Positions 10,048 to 17,338 of a stretch of DNA of 31,007 nucleotides are shown piece after piece; positions within the stretch are counted from its first letter, which is position 1, and the number at the start of each line of letters is the position of its first letter. Below the pieces are notes generated by a model. The model was not told the origin of the DNA. It saw only the letters and a list, made by a program, of their open reading frames with translations, and made no database searches. Both the position numbers and the translations under genes were made by a program. The DNA comes from JAVEVH01 sp034005145 (lineage in GTDB: Bacteria; Patescibacteriota; Dojkabacteria; SC72), in NCBI GenBank assembly GCA_034005145.1, contig JAVEVH010000005.1, forward strand, positions 1 through 31,007, written 5' to 3'.

Positions 10048-10068
10048 GGAATATGTAAGTAGAAATAA

Positions 10069-10092
10069 AAAGGGGGAGTTAAATCCCCCTTT
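10069..10092. terminator. Bidirectional intrinsic terminator
   Basis: A 9-bp perfect stem AAAGGGGGA/TCCCCCTTT with a 6-nt loop lies between convergent genes (10047 stop and 10118 stop). The minus-strand reading continues straight into a T-rich tail, and the plus reading has TTTT shortly after the stem, so it can serve both. Confidence 0.8.
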
Positions 10093-10117
10093 CTGTTTTA
10101 ATAGGAATATATTTATA

Positions 10118-10456
10118 CTACCCTATCTCACTCATTACCTTTAATGCTAAATCTGATAGAACAGGAATATCAAATCTCTCACCCTTAGATGTTTTAATCA
10201 AGCCCATTATAAATGCTACTAATGCTGCTAAAGAAATTAACCATCCAATAAATGGTATCCAAGCTACTAAGAAAAGTAGATTAAAGAAAGCAAACTGTGT
10301 AGCATGATATCTAACAAAAAGATCCTTTTTCTCTACAAACATTAATACTAACCCTACAAATGGAATACAAGCTACTACAGACATTGTTAAGTTCTCAGGA
10401 TTGAACTTAATCTCTTCTAGAGTGTATATCTTCTTAGCTTTTTTCTCCTCATCCAT
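10118..10456 (-). CDS. DUF4870/Tic20-like small membrane protein
   Basis: 112 residues. An acidic/basic cytoplasmic head (MDEEKKAKKIYTLEE) is followed by three hydrophobic segments: about 25-42 (MSVVACIPFVGLVLMFV), 52-68 (FAFFNLLFLVAWIPFIG) and 70-87 (LISLAALVAFIMGLI). Between the first two lies KKDLFVRYHATQFAFF, matching the xFVRxHAxQ signature I associate with DUF4870/Tic20-like proteins. The function of this family in bacteria is not established. It converges on the 6790 gene, sharing a terminator, and diverges from lexA; promoters of the two overlap in a 134-bp gap, so shared control by LexA is possible but unproven. Confidence 0.7.
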   Translation of the reverse strand: MDEEKKAKKIYTLEEIKFNPENLTMSVVACIPFVGLVLMFVEKKDLFVRYHATQFAFFNLLFLVAWIPFIGWLISLAALVAFIMGLIKTSKGERFDIPVLSDLALKVMSEIG

Positions 10457-10487
10457 AAATATATAGATTAAAATAACTTATTAATAC

Positions 10488-10517
10488 AGTATATACAGAA
10501 ATTGAAAACAGGTACAA
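10488..10517 (-). promoter_or_regulatory. Candidate promoter of the DUF4870-like gene
   Basis: On the minus strand TTGTAC (10517-10512), an 18-bp spacer and TATACT (10493-10488), 31 bp before the start codon at 10456. Confidence 0.45.
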
Positions 10518-10518
10518 C

Positions 10519-10584
10519 AGTATACTATGAGTAGTTGAAGGGTATACTGGTTATGGTATACTGAAATATTAAATTAAGTATACT
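10519..10584. promoter_or_regulatory. Cluster of four RGTATACT motifs: candidate LexA operators or stacked -10 elements
   Basis: AGTATACT at 10519-10526, GGTATACT at 10541-10548, GGTATACT at 10555-10562 and AGTATACT at 10577-10584; start-to-start spacing is 22, 14 and 22 bp. AGTATACT is a perfect palindrome. A TTGAAG (10535-10540) 16 bp before TATACT (10557-10562) gives a plausible lexA promoter within the cluster. SOS repressors normally bind their own promoters, so autoregulation is a reasonable inference, but the motif is not one of the classical SOS boxes I know. Confidence 0.5.
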
Positions 10585-10590
10585 AAAGAT

Positions 10591-11244
10591 ATGGACGAGA
10601 AATTAACAGAAAAACAGGAGAATGTATTACGCATTGTTAGAAATTTCTTCTTAGATAATGGGTATGCGCCATCATTAACAGAGTTACAAACTCTTCTTAA
10701 TATCTCTACTAAAAGAGGTGTCGTAGGGCATCTAGAGGCATTAGAAAGGAAGGGATATATAATTAGGACTAGTGAAGCAAGAGGAATTCAAATTATTGCT
10801 GATGAGGATGATCAAGAGGTATATGAGTATTTAGTAGGTATACCTATATTAGGATATGCTAATGCAGGTACCCCTATGGTAATAGCGCAGGAGCAAAGCT
10901 TAGGTACTCTTCAAGCAGATAGGAGTTTGGTAGGGAGTAGTAAAGATCTCTTTGGGTTGATAATTAAGGGAGATTCTATGAATATGAGAGATTTAAAGGG
11001 GAAGAAATTAGAAGAGGGGCACTATTTAGTAGTACAAAGAGATTCAGACTTTGAGAATGGTGATGTTGTAGTCGCTATTGTAGATGGATGTGCTACTGTT
11101 AAAAATATTAGAAAGGAAGATGATGTAGTAATTCTTTACCCTCAATCAAGTAATCCAATACATAAACCAATATATTTGGATGTAAATAGTGATTCTATGA
11201 TAAATGGGAAGGTAATTAAGGTCTTAGAGAACCCTAATATCTAA
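10591..11244 (+). CDS. lexA: LexA-family SOS repressor
   Basis: 217 residues. The N-terminal winged helix-turn-helix covers about 1-70 (LTEKQENVLRIVRNFF, then APSLTELQTLLNIS and KRGVVGHLEALERKG). The C-terminal S24 peptidase-like domain has the self-cleavage Ala-Gly at A92-G93 (GYANAGTP), the nucleophile S129 in KGDSM and the general base K171 in CATVKNI. On DNA damage RecA-ssDNA would trigger cleavage and derepress repair genes. The ATG at 10591 gives the normal N-terminus (MDEKLTEKQ). Its tail overlaps the convergent nrdG stop by 11 bp. The upstream gap carries repeated GTATACT motifs consistent with autoregulation. Confidence 0.93.
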   Translation: MDEKLTEKQENVLRIVRNFFLDNGYAPSLTELQTLLNISTKRGVVGHLEALERKGYIIRTSEARGIQIIADEDDQEVYEYLVGIPILGYANAGTPMVIAQEQSLGTLQADRSLVGSSKDLFGLIIKGDSMNMRDLKGKKLEEGHYLVVQRDSDFENGDVVVAIVDGCATVKNIRKEDDVVILYPQSSNPIHKPIYLDVNSDSMINGKVIKVLENPNI

Positions 11245-11929
11245 TCTGTACATCTTTAACATACTTATCTATTACCTTTTTAAACTTCTCTAACTCTTTT
11301 GTAGTAAATGAGTTTTGATTATTTAGAGTAGGGTCTATTGTTTTACCTGGTCTAAAGTTTTGTATGTAATATCTCTTACTTCCATCTATTAACTCACCTA
11401 TACCTTTAGCAGAATCTATTGTATGTATACCTTTAACAAATGTTGTTCTAAATTCGTAATCTTTAGCATACTTTTTTAATAGGTTAATACTCTCCTCTAT
11501 CTCTTCATAATTAATATTTTTCTCTAACTTTTGGATATATAGCTCTTTTTCATATTTAATATCCATAGCCCAGTAATCCACGATACCTAAATCTAAAATC
11601 TTTTTTACAATCTTAGAATCAGTACCATTAGTATCTAATTTAAGTAGATATCCTATATCCTTAATCTTTTGCATAAAAGGGATTAAATCTTTTTGAATAG
11701 TGGGTTCACCACCAGTAATAACTACAGCATCTAATAGATCTTTTCTCTGTTTAAGATATTCTAATATATACTCTTCTTTTAGAATAGAAGAGGGTATACA
11801 GGGCTGTATTACTAACTCTGGATTATGACAGTATGCACACCTTAAGTTACATCCATATGTAAATATTAATGCTGCAACCTTACCTGGATAATCCAGTAGA
11901 GTAGATTTTTGAAACCCTGTTATTGTCAT
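11234..11929 (-). CDS. nrdG: Anaerobic ribonucleotide reductase activase (radical SAM)
   Basis: 231 residues. It begins GFQKSTLLDYPGKVAALIFT, typical of this activase family, then has the radical-SAM cluster motif CNLRCAYC (about residues 27-34) and the GGEPT motif that contacts SAM (about 73-77). Family role: reductive cleavage of SAM to make the glycyl radical on NrdD. Its ATG at 11929 abuts the TAG of the 45-residue NrdD-tail ORF (11930-11932), so the activase is translationally coupled to the peptide carrying the glycine it should oxidise. Last gene of the nrdR-nrdD-tail-nrdG run. Confidence 0.9.
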   Translation of the reverse strand: MTITGFQKSTLLDYPGKVAALIFTYGCNLRCAYCHNPELVIQPCIPSSILKEEYILEYLKQRKDLLDAVVITGGEPTIQKDLIPFMQKIKDIGYLLKLDTNGTDSKIVKKILDLGIVDYWAMDIKYEKELYIQKLEKNINYEEIEESINLLKKYAKDYEFRTTFVKGIHTIDSAKGIGELIDGSKRYYIQNFRPGKTIDPTLNNQNSFTTKELEKFKKVIDKYVKDVQIRY

Positions 11930-12067
11930 CTAAGAGTGAAAGGTAACCCTATCACCAAACTCAGATTGCTTACCTGGATTCCACTGATTAATAGGTCTAA
12001 TGTATCCTACTACTCTTGAATATATCTCACACCTTTGCCTTAGGACTGGCTTCTCTTTTTTTGTCAT
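11930..12067 (-). CDS. Separate glycyl-radical tail of class III ribonucleotide reductase (45 aa)
   Basis: A 45-residue ORF from ATG 12067 to TAG 11930. It contains RCEIYSRVVGYIRP followed by WNPGKQSEF and DRVTF, which is the standard extreme C-terminus of NrdD: the radical glycine is in RVxGY, here G21 (codon 12007-12005). It lies in the same reading frame as nrdD, six codons past the TAA that ends the 689-residue main chain, so the large subunit lacks its own radical glycine. It may be made as a free peptide that docks on NrdD, comparable in concept to the YfiD spare domain for pyruvate formate-lyase, or be joined by read-through of TAA. nrdG starts at the next base. Confidence 0.85.
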   Translation of the reverse strand: MTKKEKPVLRQRCEIYSRVVGYIRPINQWNPGKQSEFGDRVTFHS

Positions 12068-12085
12068 TATATGGACAGTAAAATA

Positions 12086-14155
12086 TTAAATAATTTCTTT
12101 AAATGGCATTCCATCTATATACCCACTCTCTGCATCACACTTAGGACAGTATGCATGTTCTCCAGCAATATACCCATGCTTAGGACATATACTGAAAGTA
12201 GGTGTAATTGAAAAGTAGGGTAATTTGTAATTCTCTGCAATCTTTCTCACAAAGTGTTTAACACTCTGTGTAGAAGGCATCCTCTCTCCTAAAAATACAT
12301 GAAGTACTGTACCACCTGTATACATACACTGAAAATCATCCTGTAAATCTAGTGCCTCAAATATATCATCTGTAAAATTAACAGGTAACTGAGAAGAGTT
12401 GGTATAGTAGGGAGCATTACCTCTCTTTAAACCAACATCAGAGGCAGCAATGATCTTCTCTCCATACTTCTTCTTATCTGCTTTAGCAAACCTATATGTT
12501 GTACTTTCACCAGGAGTAGCCTCTAAGTTAAACAGTTGGTTAGTTTCCTGTTGATATGTCATTAGTTTCTCTCTCATATGATCCATAACCTTTAGACCAA
12601 ATGCTCGCCCTTTCTTAGAGGTAAGATCTTGTCCCTCACCTAAAAAATTAATCATAGCTTCATTAAGACCTAATATACCAATTGTATTAAAGTGGTTTTT
12701 GAAATACTCTCCAAACCTTTCTTTAACATCTGCTAAATAGAATTTAGAGTAGGGGTATAACCCTCTATCCATATATTTCTCAATTAAGTTTCTCTTAATA
12801 ACTAAACTCTCTTTAGCAATATCCATTAATTTATCGACCCTTTTTAAGAAATCTTTTTTGTCTTTTGCTAAATATCCAATCCTTGGCATATTAATAGTTA
12901 CTACACCAATACTACCTGTTAGCGGATTAGCACCAAATAGACCACCTCCTCTCTTTCTAAGCTCCCTATTATCCAATCTTAATCTACAACACATAGATCT
13001 AGCATCATCAGGACTCATATCGGAGTTAATAAAGTTGGAGAAGTAAGGGATACCATACTTAGATGTCATTTCCCAAAGGAATTCATACTTAGGGTTGTCC
13101 CAATCAAAGTCTTTAGTTAAATTGTATGTAGGAATAGGGTAGGAGAATAGCCTTCCCTGTGCATCACCCTCCATCATTACCTCACAAAACGCCTTATTTA
13201 GCATATCCATCTCTTTTTGAAAATCTCCATATTTCTCCTTTTGAGGCTTACCACCTATGATTACATTCTCCTTAGCTAACATACCGTGAGGAACTAAATC
13301 CATAGTTATATTAGTAAAAGGAGTCTGACATCCTACTCTTGTAGGTACATTCATATTAAACATAAATTCCTGTATCTTTTGCTTAACCTCACCATATGTT
13401 AATTTGTCATAACTAATGAAAGGAGCAAGTAAGGTATCAAAACTAGAGAAAGCCTGAGCCCCAGCAGCCTCATGCTGAAGAGTATATAGGTAATTAACAC
13501 ATTGACCCAATGCTACACCAAAGTGCTTAGCAGGAGCAGATGAGATCTTTCCAGGAACACCTGTAAAGCCCTTTAGAAGTAAGTCCTTTAGATCCCATCC
13601 ACAACAGTATGTTGCTAACATACCTAAATCATGAATATGTAAATCAGCATTAATATGAGCATTAGAAATATACTTAGGATATGTACTATACAACCAGTAA
13701 TTAGCCTGTACAGAAGAAGATATATGGTTATTAAGTCCTTGCCAAGAATATGCCATATTACTATTCTCTTTAACTCTCCAATCCTCCTCACCAATATATC
13801 CTCTTACTAACTCCTCAGCATCTATTAATGACTTAATATTCTTAACCTTGTTTCTTAAACTTACAAACAAGTCTAATGCAATAGCGGTCTTACCATGCCC
13901 CATATCCTTTAATGTTTCTCTTACAACATCAGCTATCTCCTGAGTACTTACCTCTTTAACATTCTCATATCTCTCAACCAATCTCTTTACAACCTCATCA
14001 GAAACTTTTTTAGCCCTATCCCTATCATCACCACCTACACTTTCTGCTGCTTTAAATATTGCAGATGTAATTCTCTCTTGATCAAACTTAACTAATCTCC
14101 CATCTCTTTTTTTTACTTTAAATGTAACCTCTTTGCTCTCTTTTGTACGTGGCAT
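12086..14155 (-). CDS. nrdD: Anaerobic (class III) ribonucleoside-triphosphate reductase, main chain without glycyl-radical tail
   Basis: 689 residues. An N-terminal ATP cone (about 11-100, VKKRDGRLVKFDQERI) provides allosteric control. The barrel follows, with ATYCCGWDLKDLL (Cys184/185) and the finger-loop Cys276 in PTRVGCQTPFTN, the expected thiyl-radical residue. Near the end a zinc-site remnant shows C657, H660, C670 and C673 (CPKHGYIAGEHAYCPKC). The chain then stops at IDGMPFKEII, before the RVxGY glycyl-radical motif found in full-length NrdDs. That motif is in the next ORF (11930-12067). Family reaction: reduction of NTPs to dNTPs with formate or a thiol donor under anaerobic conditions. 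It lies 19 bp after nrdR, so it is probably cotranscribed and NrdR-controlled. Confidence 0.93.
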   Translation of the reverse strand: MPRTKESKEVTFKVKKRDGRLVKFDQERITSAIFKAAESVGGDDRDRAKKVSDEVVKRLVERYENVKEVSTQEIADVVRETLKDMGHGKTAIALDLFVSLRNKVKNIKSLIDAEELVRGYIGEEDWRVKENSNMAYSWQGLNNHISSSVQANYWLYSTYPKYISNAHINADLHIHDLGMLATYCCGWDLKDLLLKGFTGVPGKISSAPAKHFGVALGQCVNYLYTLQHEAAGAQAFSSFDTLLAPFISYDKLTYGEVKQKIQEFMFNMNVPTRVGCQTPFTNITMDLVPHGMLAKENVIIGGKPQKEKYGDFQKEMDMLNKAFCEVMMEGDAQGRLFSYPIPTYNLTKDFDWDNPKYEFLWEMTSKYGIPYFSNFINSDMSPDDARSMCCRLRLDNRELRKRGGGLFGANPLTGSIGVVTINMPRIGYLAKDKKDFLKRVDKLMDIAKESLVIKRNLIEKYMDRGLYPYSKFYLADVKERFGEYFKNHFNTIGILGLNEAMINFLGEGQDLTSKKGRAFGLKVMDHMREKLMTYQQETNQLFNLEATPGESTTYRFAKADKKKYGEKIIAASDVGLKRGNAPYYTNSSQLPVNFTDDIFEALDLQDDFQCMYTGGTVLHVFLGERMPSTQSVKHFVRKIAENYKLPYFSITPTFSICPKHGYIAGEHAYCPKCDAESGYIDGMPFKEII

Positions 14156-14174
14156 GGCAGTTATACTAGTATAT

Positions 14175-14618
14175 TTAAATTATATTCTCTAATTCTTTTC
14201 TTAAATCTTTTACATTTTCAAAATCCTTATACACAGAAGCAAATCTCATATATGCTAAAGGATCTAATGTCTTTAACCAATCTAGTACCATATTCCCTAT
14301 ATCTACAGTAGTGATAGGGTTAGGACTAATCATTGCTTTCCTACTAACTACTTCACAAAACTCATCAATCTCTTGCTCATTAATCTTTTCTAAATCAACA
14401 GCCTTCTTAATACCCTTCCTTAATTTCTCACAATCAAAGTTCTCAAAAGACCCATCCTTTTTAATTACAACAATCTCTACCTTCTCTATCCTTTCATATG
14501 TCGTATATCTTCTTCCGCACCTTAGACACTGCCTCCTCCTTCTAGTAGAGAAGTCATCAGTATTATCTCTTTTGTCTACTACTTTTGATGTAGTACATGC
14601 ACAGTATGGACATCTCAT
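14175..14618 (-). CDS. nrdR: NrdR transcriptional repressor of ribonucleotide reductase genes
   Basis: 147 residues, the usual family size. An N-terminal zinc ribbon (CPYC at 3-6, CLRCG at about 31-35) is followed by the RRRxCxxCxxRYTTYER signature, then an ATP cone from about 47 (VVIKKDGSFENFDCEKLRKGI). NrdR senses ATP/dATP and represses nrd promoters. It is first in the operon, and the region just upstream contains sites resembling its own box (14621-14668 and 14708-14755), so autoregulation plus control of nrdD/nrdG is likely. Confidence 0.95.
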   Translation of the reverse strand: MRCPYCACTTSKVVDKRDNTDDFSTRRRRQCLRCGRRYTTYERIEKVEIVVIKKDGSFENFDCEKLRKGIKKAVDLEKINEQEIDEFCEVVSRKAMISPNPITTVDIGNMVLDWLKTLDPLAYMRFASVYKDFENVKDLRKELENII

Positions 14619-14620
14619 AT

Positions 14621-14668
14621 ATACAACCTGTTGTATTTAGTAATCAAGAGTATCGCAAGATATTGTAT
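14621..14668. promoter_or_regulatory. Pair of NrdR-box-like sites, proximal
   Basis: ATACAACCTGTTGTAT (14621-14636) and TCGCAAGATATTGTAT (14653-14668) match the published 16-bp NrdR box pattern acaCwAtATaTwGtgt at 11 and 12 positions by hand alignment. Start-to-start distance is 32 bp, the spacing typical of paired NrdR boxes. The first is three bases from the nrdR start codon; the second lies between the -35 and -10 candidates. Confidence 0.65.
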
Positions 14669-14675
14669 CCGTCAA
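14649..14675 (-). promoter_or_regulatory. Candidate nrdR promoter
   Basis: On the minus strand TTGACG (14675-14670), a 15-bp spacer and GATACT (14654-14649), 30 bp before the nrdR ATG. The spacer is short but is occupied by an NrdR-box-like site. Confidence 0.4.
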
Positions 14676-14707
14676 AGACCTGTAGTTACTAAAATATGAG
14701 TTATTGC

Positions 14708-14755
14708 CTACAATATGTAGTATCTGAGATATGTAATATATACTAGAGGTTGTAA
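14708..14755. promoter_or_regulatory. Pair of NrdR-box-like sites, distal
   Basis: CTACAATATGTAGTAT (14708-14723) and ATACTAGAGGTTGTAA (14740-14755) match the NrdR pattern at 12 and 10 of 16 positions and are again 32 bp apart start to start. They lie between nrdR and the divergent nucleotidyltransferase gene. Confidence 0.5.
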
Positions 14756-14788
14756 AATATCCTACTATGTATCTATTCATTATATATA

Positions 14789-14817
14789 TTGCAAAATATC
14801 ACCTTAATTGGTTAAAT
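14789..14817 (+). promoter_or_regulatory. Candidate promoter of the nucleotidyltransferase gene
   Basis: TTGCAA (14789-14794), a 17-bp spacer and TTAAAT (14812-14817), 26 bp before the ATG at 14844. Confidence 0.4.
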
Positions 14818-14843
14818 GATAAATAAGTTTTGATTATATCCAT

Positions 14844-15353
14844 ATGATATTAGACCTAGAACAGTTCCCAAAATTAAAAGAAACAGAACTAAAAGGTAAG
14901 AAGATTGTTTGTACATCAGGATATTTTGACCCTATACACCCTGGGCATATATCATGTCTTTTAGAATCTAAAAAATTTGGAGATATATTAGTAGTAATCA
15001 TTGATGGAGATAGTAGAGCAATAAATAAGAAGGGGAAAGCATTTATACCAGCTACAGACAGAGCAGAAATAGTAGACGCTATCAAAGGAGTTGACTATGT
15101 AGTAATACACGAAAACCCAAAAGCAACTAACTGTGCAGAGGTAATTGATGTAATTAGACCAGATATCTTTACTAAAGGAGGAGATAGGAATGATAAGGAT
15201 AGGAATGATCCTAATAGCGGATTAAAGGTAGAAGCAGACCTAATAGAGTCATATGGAGGACATATTGAATATGGAGTAGGAAAAGAGAAAGTATGGTCTA
15301 GCTCAAACTATCTACAAGAGTGGGTAGATTTCGTTAATTCTAAAAAGGATTAG
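14844..15353 (+). CDS. Cytidylyl/adenylyltransferase-like protein (HldE C-domain/RfaE2 type)
   Basis: 169 residues. The nucleotidyltransferase signature TSGYFDPIHPGH is at about residues 24-35 (HxGH nucleotide-binding motif), followed by GDILVVIIDGD and a late KVWSSSNYLQEW segment in the place of the family's ISST motif. These enzymes join a sugar or alcohol phosphate to a nucleotide; length and layout fit the RfaE2/HldE-C group more than pantetheine-phosphate adenylyltransferase, but the substrate cannot be read from sequence. The KGGDRNDKDRNDPNS loop resembles the GGD loop common in this group. It ends with a 4-bp overlap with the convergent trxB. Confidence 0.8.
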   Translation: MILDLEQFPKLKETELKGKKIVCTSGYFDPIHPGHISCLLESKKFGDILVVIIDGDSRAINKKGKAFIPATDRAEIVDAIKGVDYVVIHENPKATNCAEVIDVIRPDIFTKGGDRNDKDRNDPNSGLKVEADLIESYGGHIEYGVGKEKVWSSSNYLQEWVDFVNSKKD

Positions 15354-16336
15354 TAAATCTCTGGACTCTTCTGACCCTCTCTAATATATCCAAAAATGGA
15401 ATTAGCAGCTATTGCACCCTCACTTGCAGCAGTAACAACTTGCCTAAACCTATTAGAAGCGCTTGTACAATCTCCAGCAGCCCATACACCCTTAACAGAT
15501 GTACTCTGATCATTGTTAACCTTTATATATCTTTTGTCATCTAACTGTACACCTAACATATTTGCTAAATCTACATTAGGAACAGAACCGATTTCAACAA
15601 ATATACCATCTGTCTCTATGTACTCAGAACCATTATGCGCTCTAGAAAGCTTAATTCTCTCTAACTTATTCTCCCCCTCTAATCCTATTACTACAGTAGT
15701 AAAGATTACTTCGATATTCTCTTTCTTATTCACCTCATCTACCCATACAGGCTCACCTCTTAACTCTGTCCCCCTATATATTATATATACCTTCTTAGCA
15801 ATCTCTGAGAGCATTGAAGCAGCCATTGTAGCAGCATTACTACCACCTACAACAGTAACAGTTTTACCTTTGTAAAACATAGCATCACAGGTTGCACAGT
15901 ATGAGAGACCCTTACCAAGATAGTAATCTTCATTAGCAAGATTTAATTTATTCCTATTTGTCCCAATACCAAGTATTACACTCTTAGCGGTATATACTTT
16001 TTCACTCTGGGTTGTTAGGAGAAAAATATCTCCTTCCTTTTTAATATCAACGATATGCTCTAAAGAGTGTTCTGCTCCTAAATCTTTTGCCTGTTCATAG
16101 AAGTTCATTCCTAAATCTATTCCAGTAATATCTTTTACTCCAGGGTAATTACATACCTTATGTGCTTCTGTAATAGTGCCACCTATTAAACCACCAAATA
16201 CAATATTGCTTAATTTGTATCTACTAGCATATATACTCGCACTAAAACCAGCAGGACCGCTTCCTACTATAGCAATATCATATATTTTGTTTAATGTGTC
16301 TGGCATATTTATATCTATCCAAATTATCTCTTTCAT
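15350..16336 (-). CDS. trxB: Thioredoxin reductase-like flavoprotein
   Basis: 328 residues. The FAD-binding GSGPAG is at 25-30, the redox-active pair C147-A-T-C150 in SYCATCD, a second nucleotide fold VVGGSNAA at about 162-169, and the FAD-closing WAAGDCT near 290. Family reaction: NAD(P)H-dependent reduction of thioredoxin. The usual HRRxxxR arginine motif that recognises the NADPH 2'-phosphate reads YRGTELR here (187-193), keeping two of three arginines, so the cofactor preference is uncertain. The usual family N-terminus corresponds to the second Met (16309, MPDTLNKIYDIAIVG); the first Met adds nine residues, and a TTGACA sits just upstream, so the shorter start is quite possible. Confidence 0.88.
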   Translation of the reverse strand: MKEIIWIDINMPDTLNKIYDIAIVGSGPAGFSASIYASRYKLSNIVFGGLIGGTITEAHKVCNYPGVKDITGIDLGMNFYEQAKDLGAEHSLEHIVDIKKEGDIFLLTTQSEKVYTAKSVILGIGTNRNKLNLANEDYYLGKGLSYCATCDAMFYKGKTVTVVGGSNAATMAASMLSEIAKKVYIIYRGTELRGEPVWVDEVNKKENIEVIFTTVVIGLEGENKLERIKLSRAHNGSEYIETDGIFVEIGSVPNVDLANMLGVQLDDKRYIKVNNDQSTSVKGVWAAGDCTSASNRFRQVVTAASEGAIAANSIFGYIREGQKSPEIY

Positions 16337-16346
16337 TTTACCATAC

Positions 16347-16374
16347 CTGTCAAGTAATCTATTAATTTTAATCT
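16347..16374 (+). promoter_or_regulatory. Candidate ppaC promoter
   Basis: CTGTCA (16347-16352), a 16-bp spacer and TAATCT (16369-16374), 28 bp before the ATG at 16403. The -35 region overlaps a minus-strand TTGACA (16353-16348) that could serve trxB. Confidence 0.35.
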
Positions 16375-16402
16375 ATTCCTGTTAATATTTTACTACTGCC
16401 AT

Positions 16403-17338
16403 ATGAATACACTAAAAGAAAAAATATATGTAATTGGTCATAGGAAGCCTGATTTAGATTCAATAGCGTCAGCTGTAGGATATGCTAAATACAAGGAATC
16501 AAGAGGGGACTTTAGATATATACCAATAAGGTGTGATACAGTAAACCCTCTTACAGATTGGGTCTTTAAGAAATACAATCTTCCTCTACCACAATATATC
16601 CCTAATATCTCAGGTATGAATGTAGTATTAGTTGATCATACATACTCAGTAAACAGAGCTAAGGGTTGGGAAGAAGCAAATATATTAGAAGTGATTGACC
16701 ATCATAGTGTGAAATTAGAAGACATTATTCCAGAAAAGATTACAATTAGACCTTGTGGTAGTACAGCAACATTAATAACTGAAAAGTTTTTTAATTCAAA
16801 AGCATCAATATCAAATGATTTAGCAGGTATATTACTAAGTGCAATATTAGATGATACCCTAGGTTTAAAATCTCCAACTACAATACAGTTAGATATAGAT
16901 ATGGTTGGAGTATTAAATGAAATATGTAAAGTAGGGGATATACAGAAATATTCTAATGAACTATTTCTAAAAAAAGATATTTGGACTACTCTAAGTAGTA
17001 GAGAAATTATTGAGGAAGATATGAGAGAGATTGAAGTAGAAGGTAACTGGTTATCAATTAGTCAGGTTGAAACATTAAATAGTAGAGATATTAAAACAGA
17101 GGAGATTTTAGAGGAATTAGAGAGGATAAATAGGGTTAAATCATATAATATTCGTGTCGTTATGTTAACAGATTTAACTAAAAATGATTGTATACTCTTA
17201 GTAGTAGGTAAAGATATTTCACTTCTAGAGAAAGTATTAGATAGGAAGATATTAGATAACAAGATATTACTACCTAATGTAGTAAGTAGAAAAAAACAGA
17301 TATTACCAATGTTAGAAAAGATGTATAAGGGGATCTAA
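16403..17338 (+). CDS. ppaC: Manganese-dependent (family II) inorganic pyrophosphatase
   Basis: 311 residues, the normal length for DHH/DHHA2 pyrophosphatases. Metal-site motifs in order: GHRKPDLDS (H13, D17, D19), VLVDHT, VIDHHSV (the DHH motif), then CGSTATLITEKF and SAILDDTLGLKSPT. The C-terminal DHHA2 domain ends in VVSRKKQILP, equivalent to the SRKxQVxP substrate-binding segment. It hydrolyses PPi from nucleotide and nucleic-acid synthesis in the cytoplasm. Its TAA at 17336-17338 touches the base of the three-way-junction inverted repeat that follows. Confidence 0.93.
   Translation: MNTLKEKIYVIGHRKPDLDSIASAVGYAKYKESRGDFRYIPIRCDTVNPLTDWVFKKYNLPLPQYIPNISGMNVVLVDHTYSVNRAKGWEEANILEVIDHHSVKLEDIIPEKITIRPCGSTATLITEKFFNSKASISNDLAGILLSAILDDTLGLKSPTTIQLDIDMVGVLNEICKVGDIQKYSNELFLKKDIWTTLSSREIIEEDMREIEVEGNWLSISQVETLNSRDIKTEEILEELERINRVKSYNIRVVMLTDLTKNDCILLVVGKDISLLEKVLDRKILDNKILLPNVVSRKKQILPMLEKMYKGI

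Noticed and set aside
12068..12088. Selenocysteine or pyrrolysine at the nrdD in-frame stop
   Set aside because: The stop is TAA, which is used for neither residue.
14619..14843. Riboswitch upstream of the nucleotidyltransferase or nrdR gene
   Set aside because: No conserved riboswitch core such as the B12 box was seen; the structure present is explained by short palindromic protein-binding sites.
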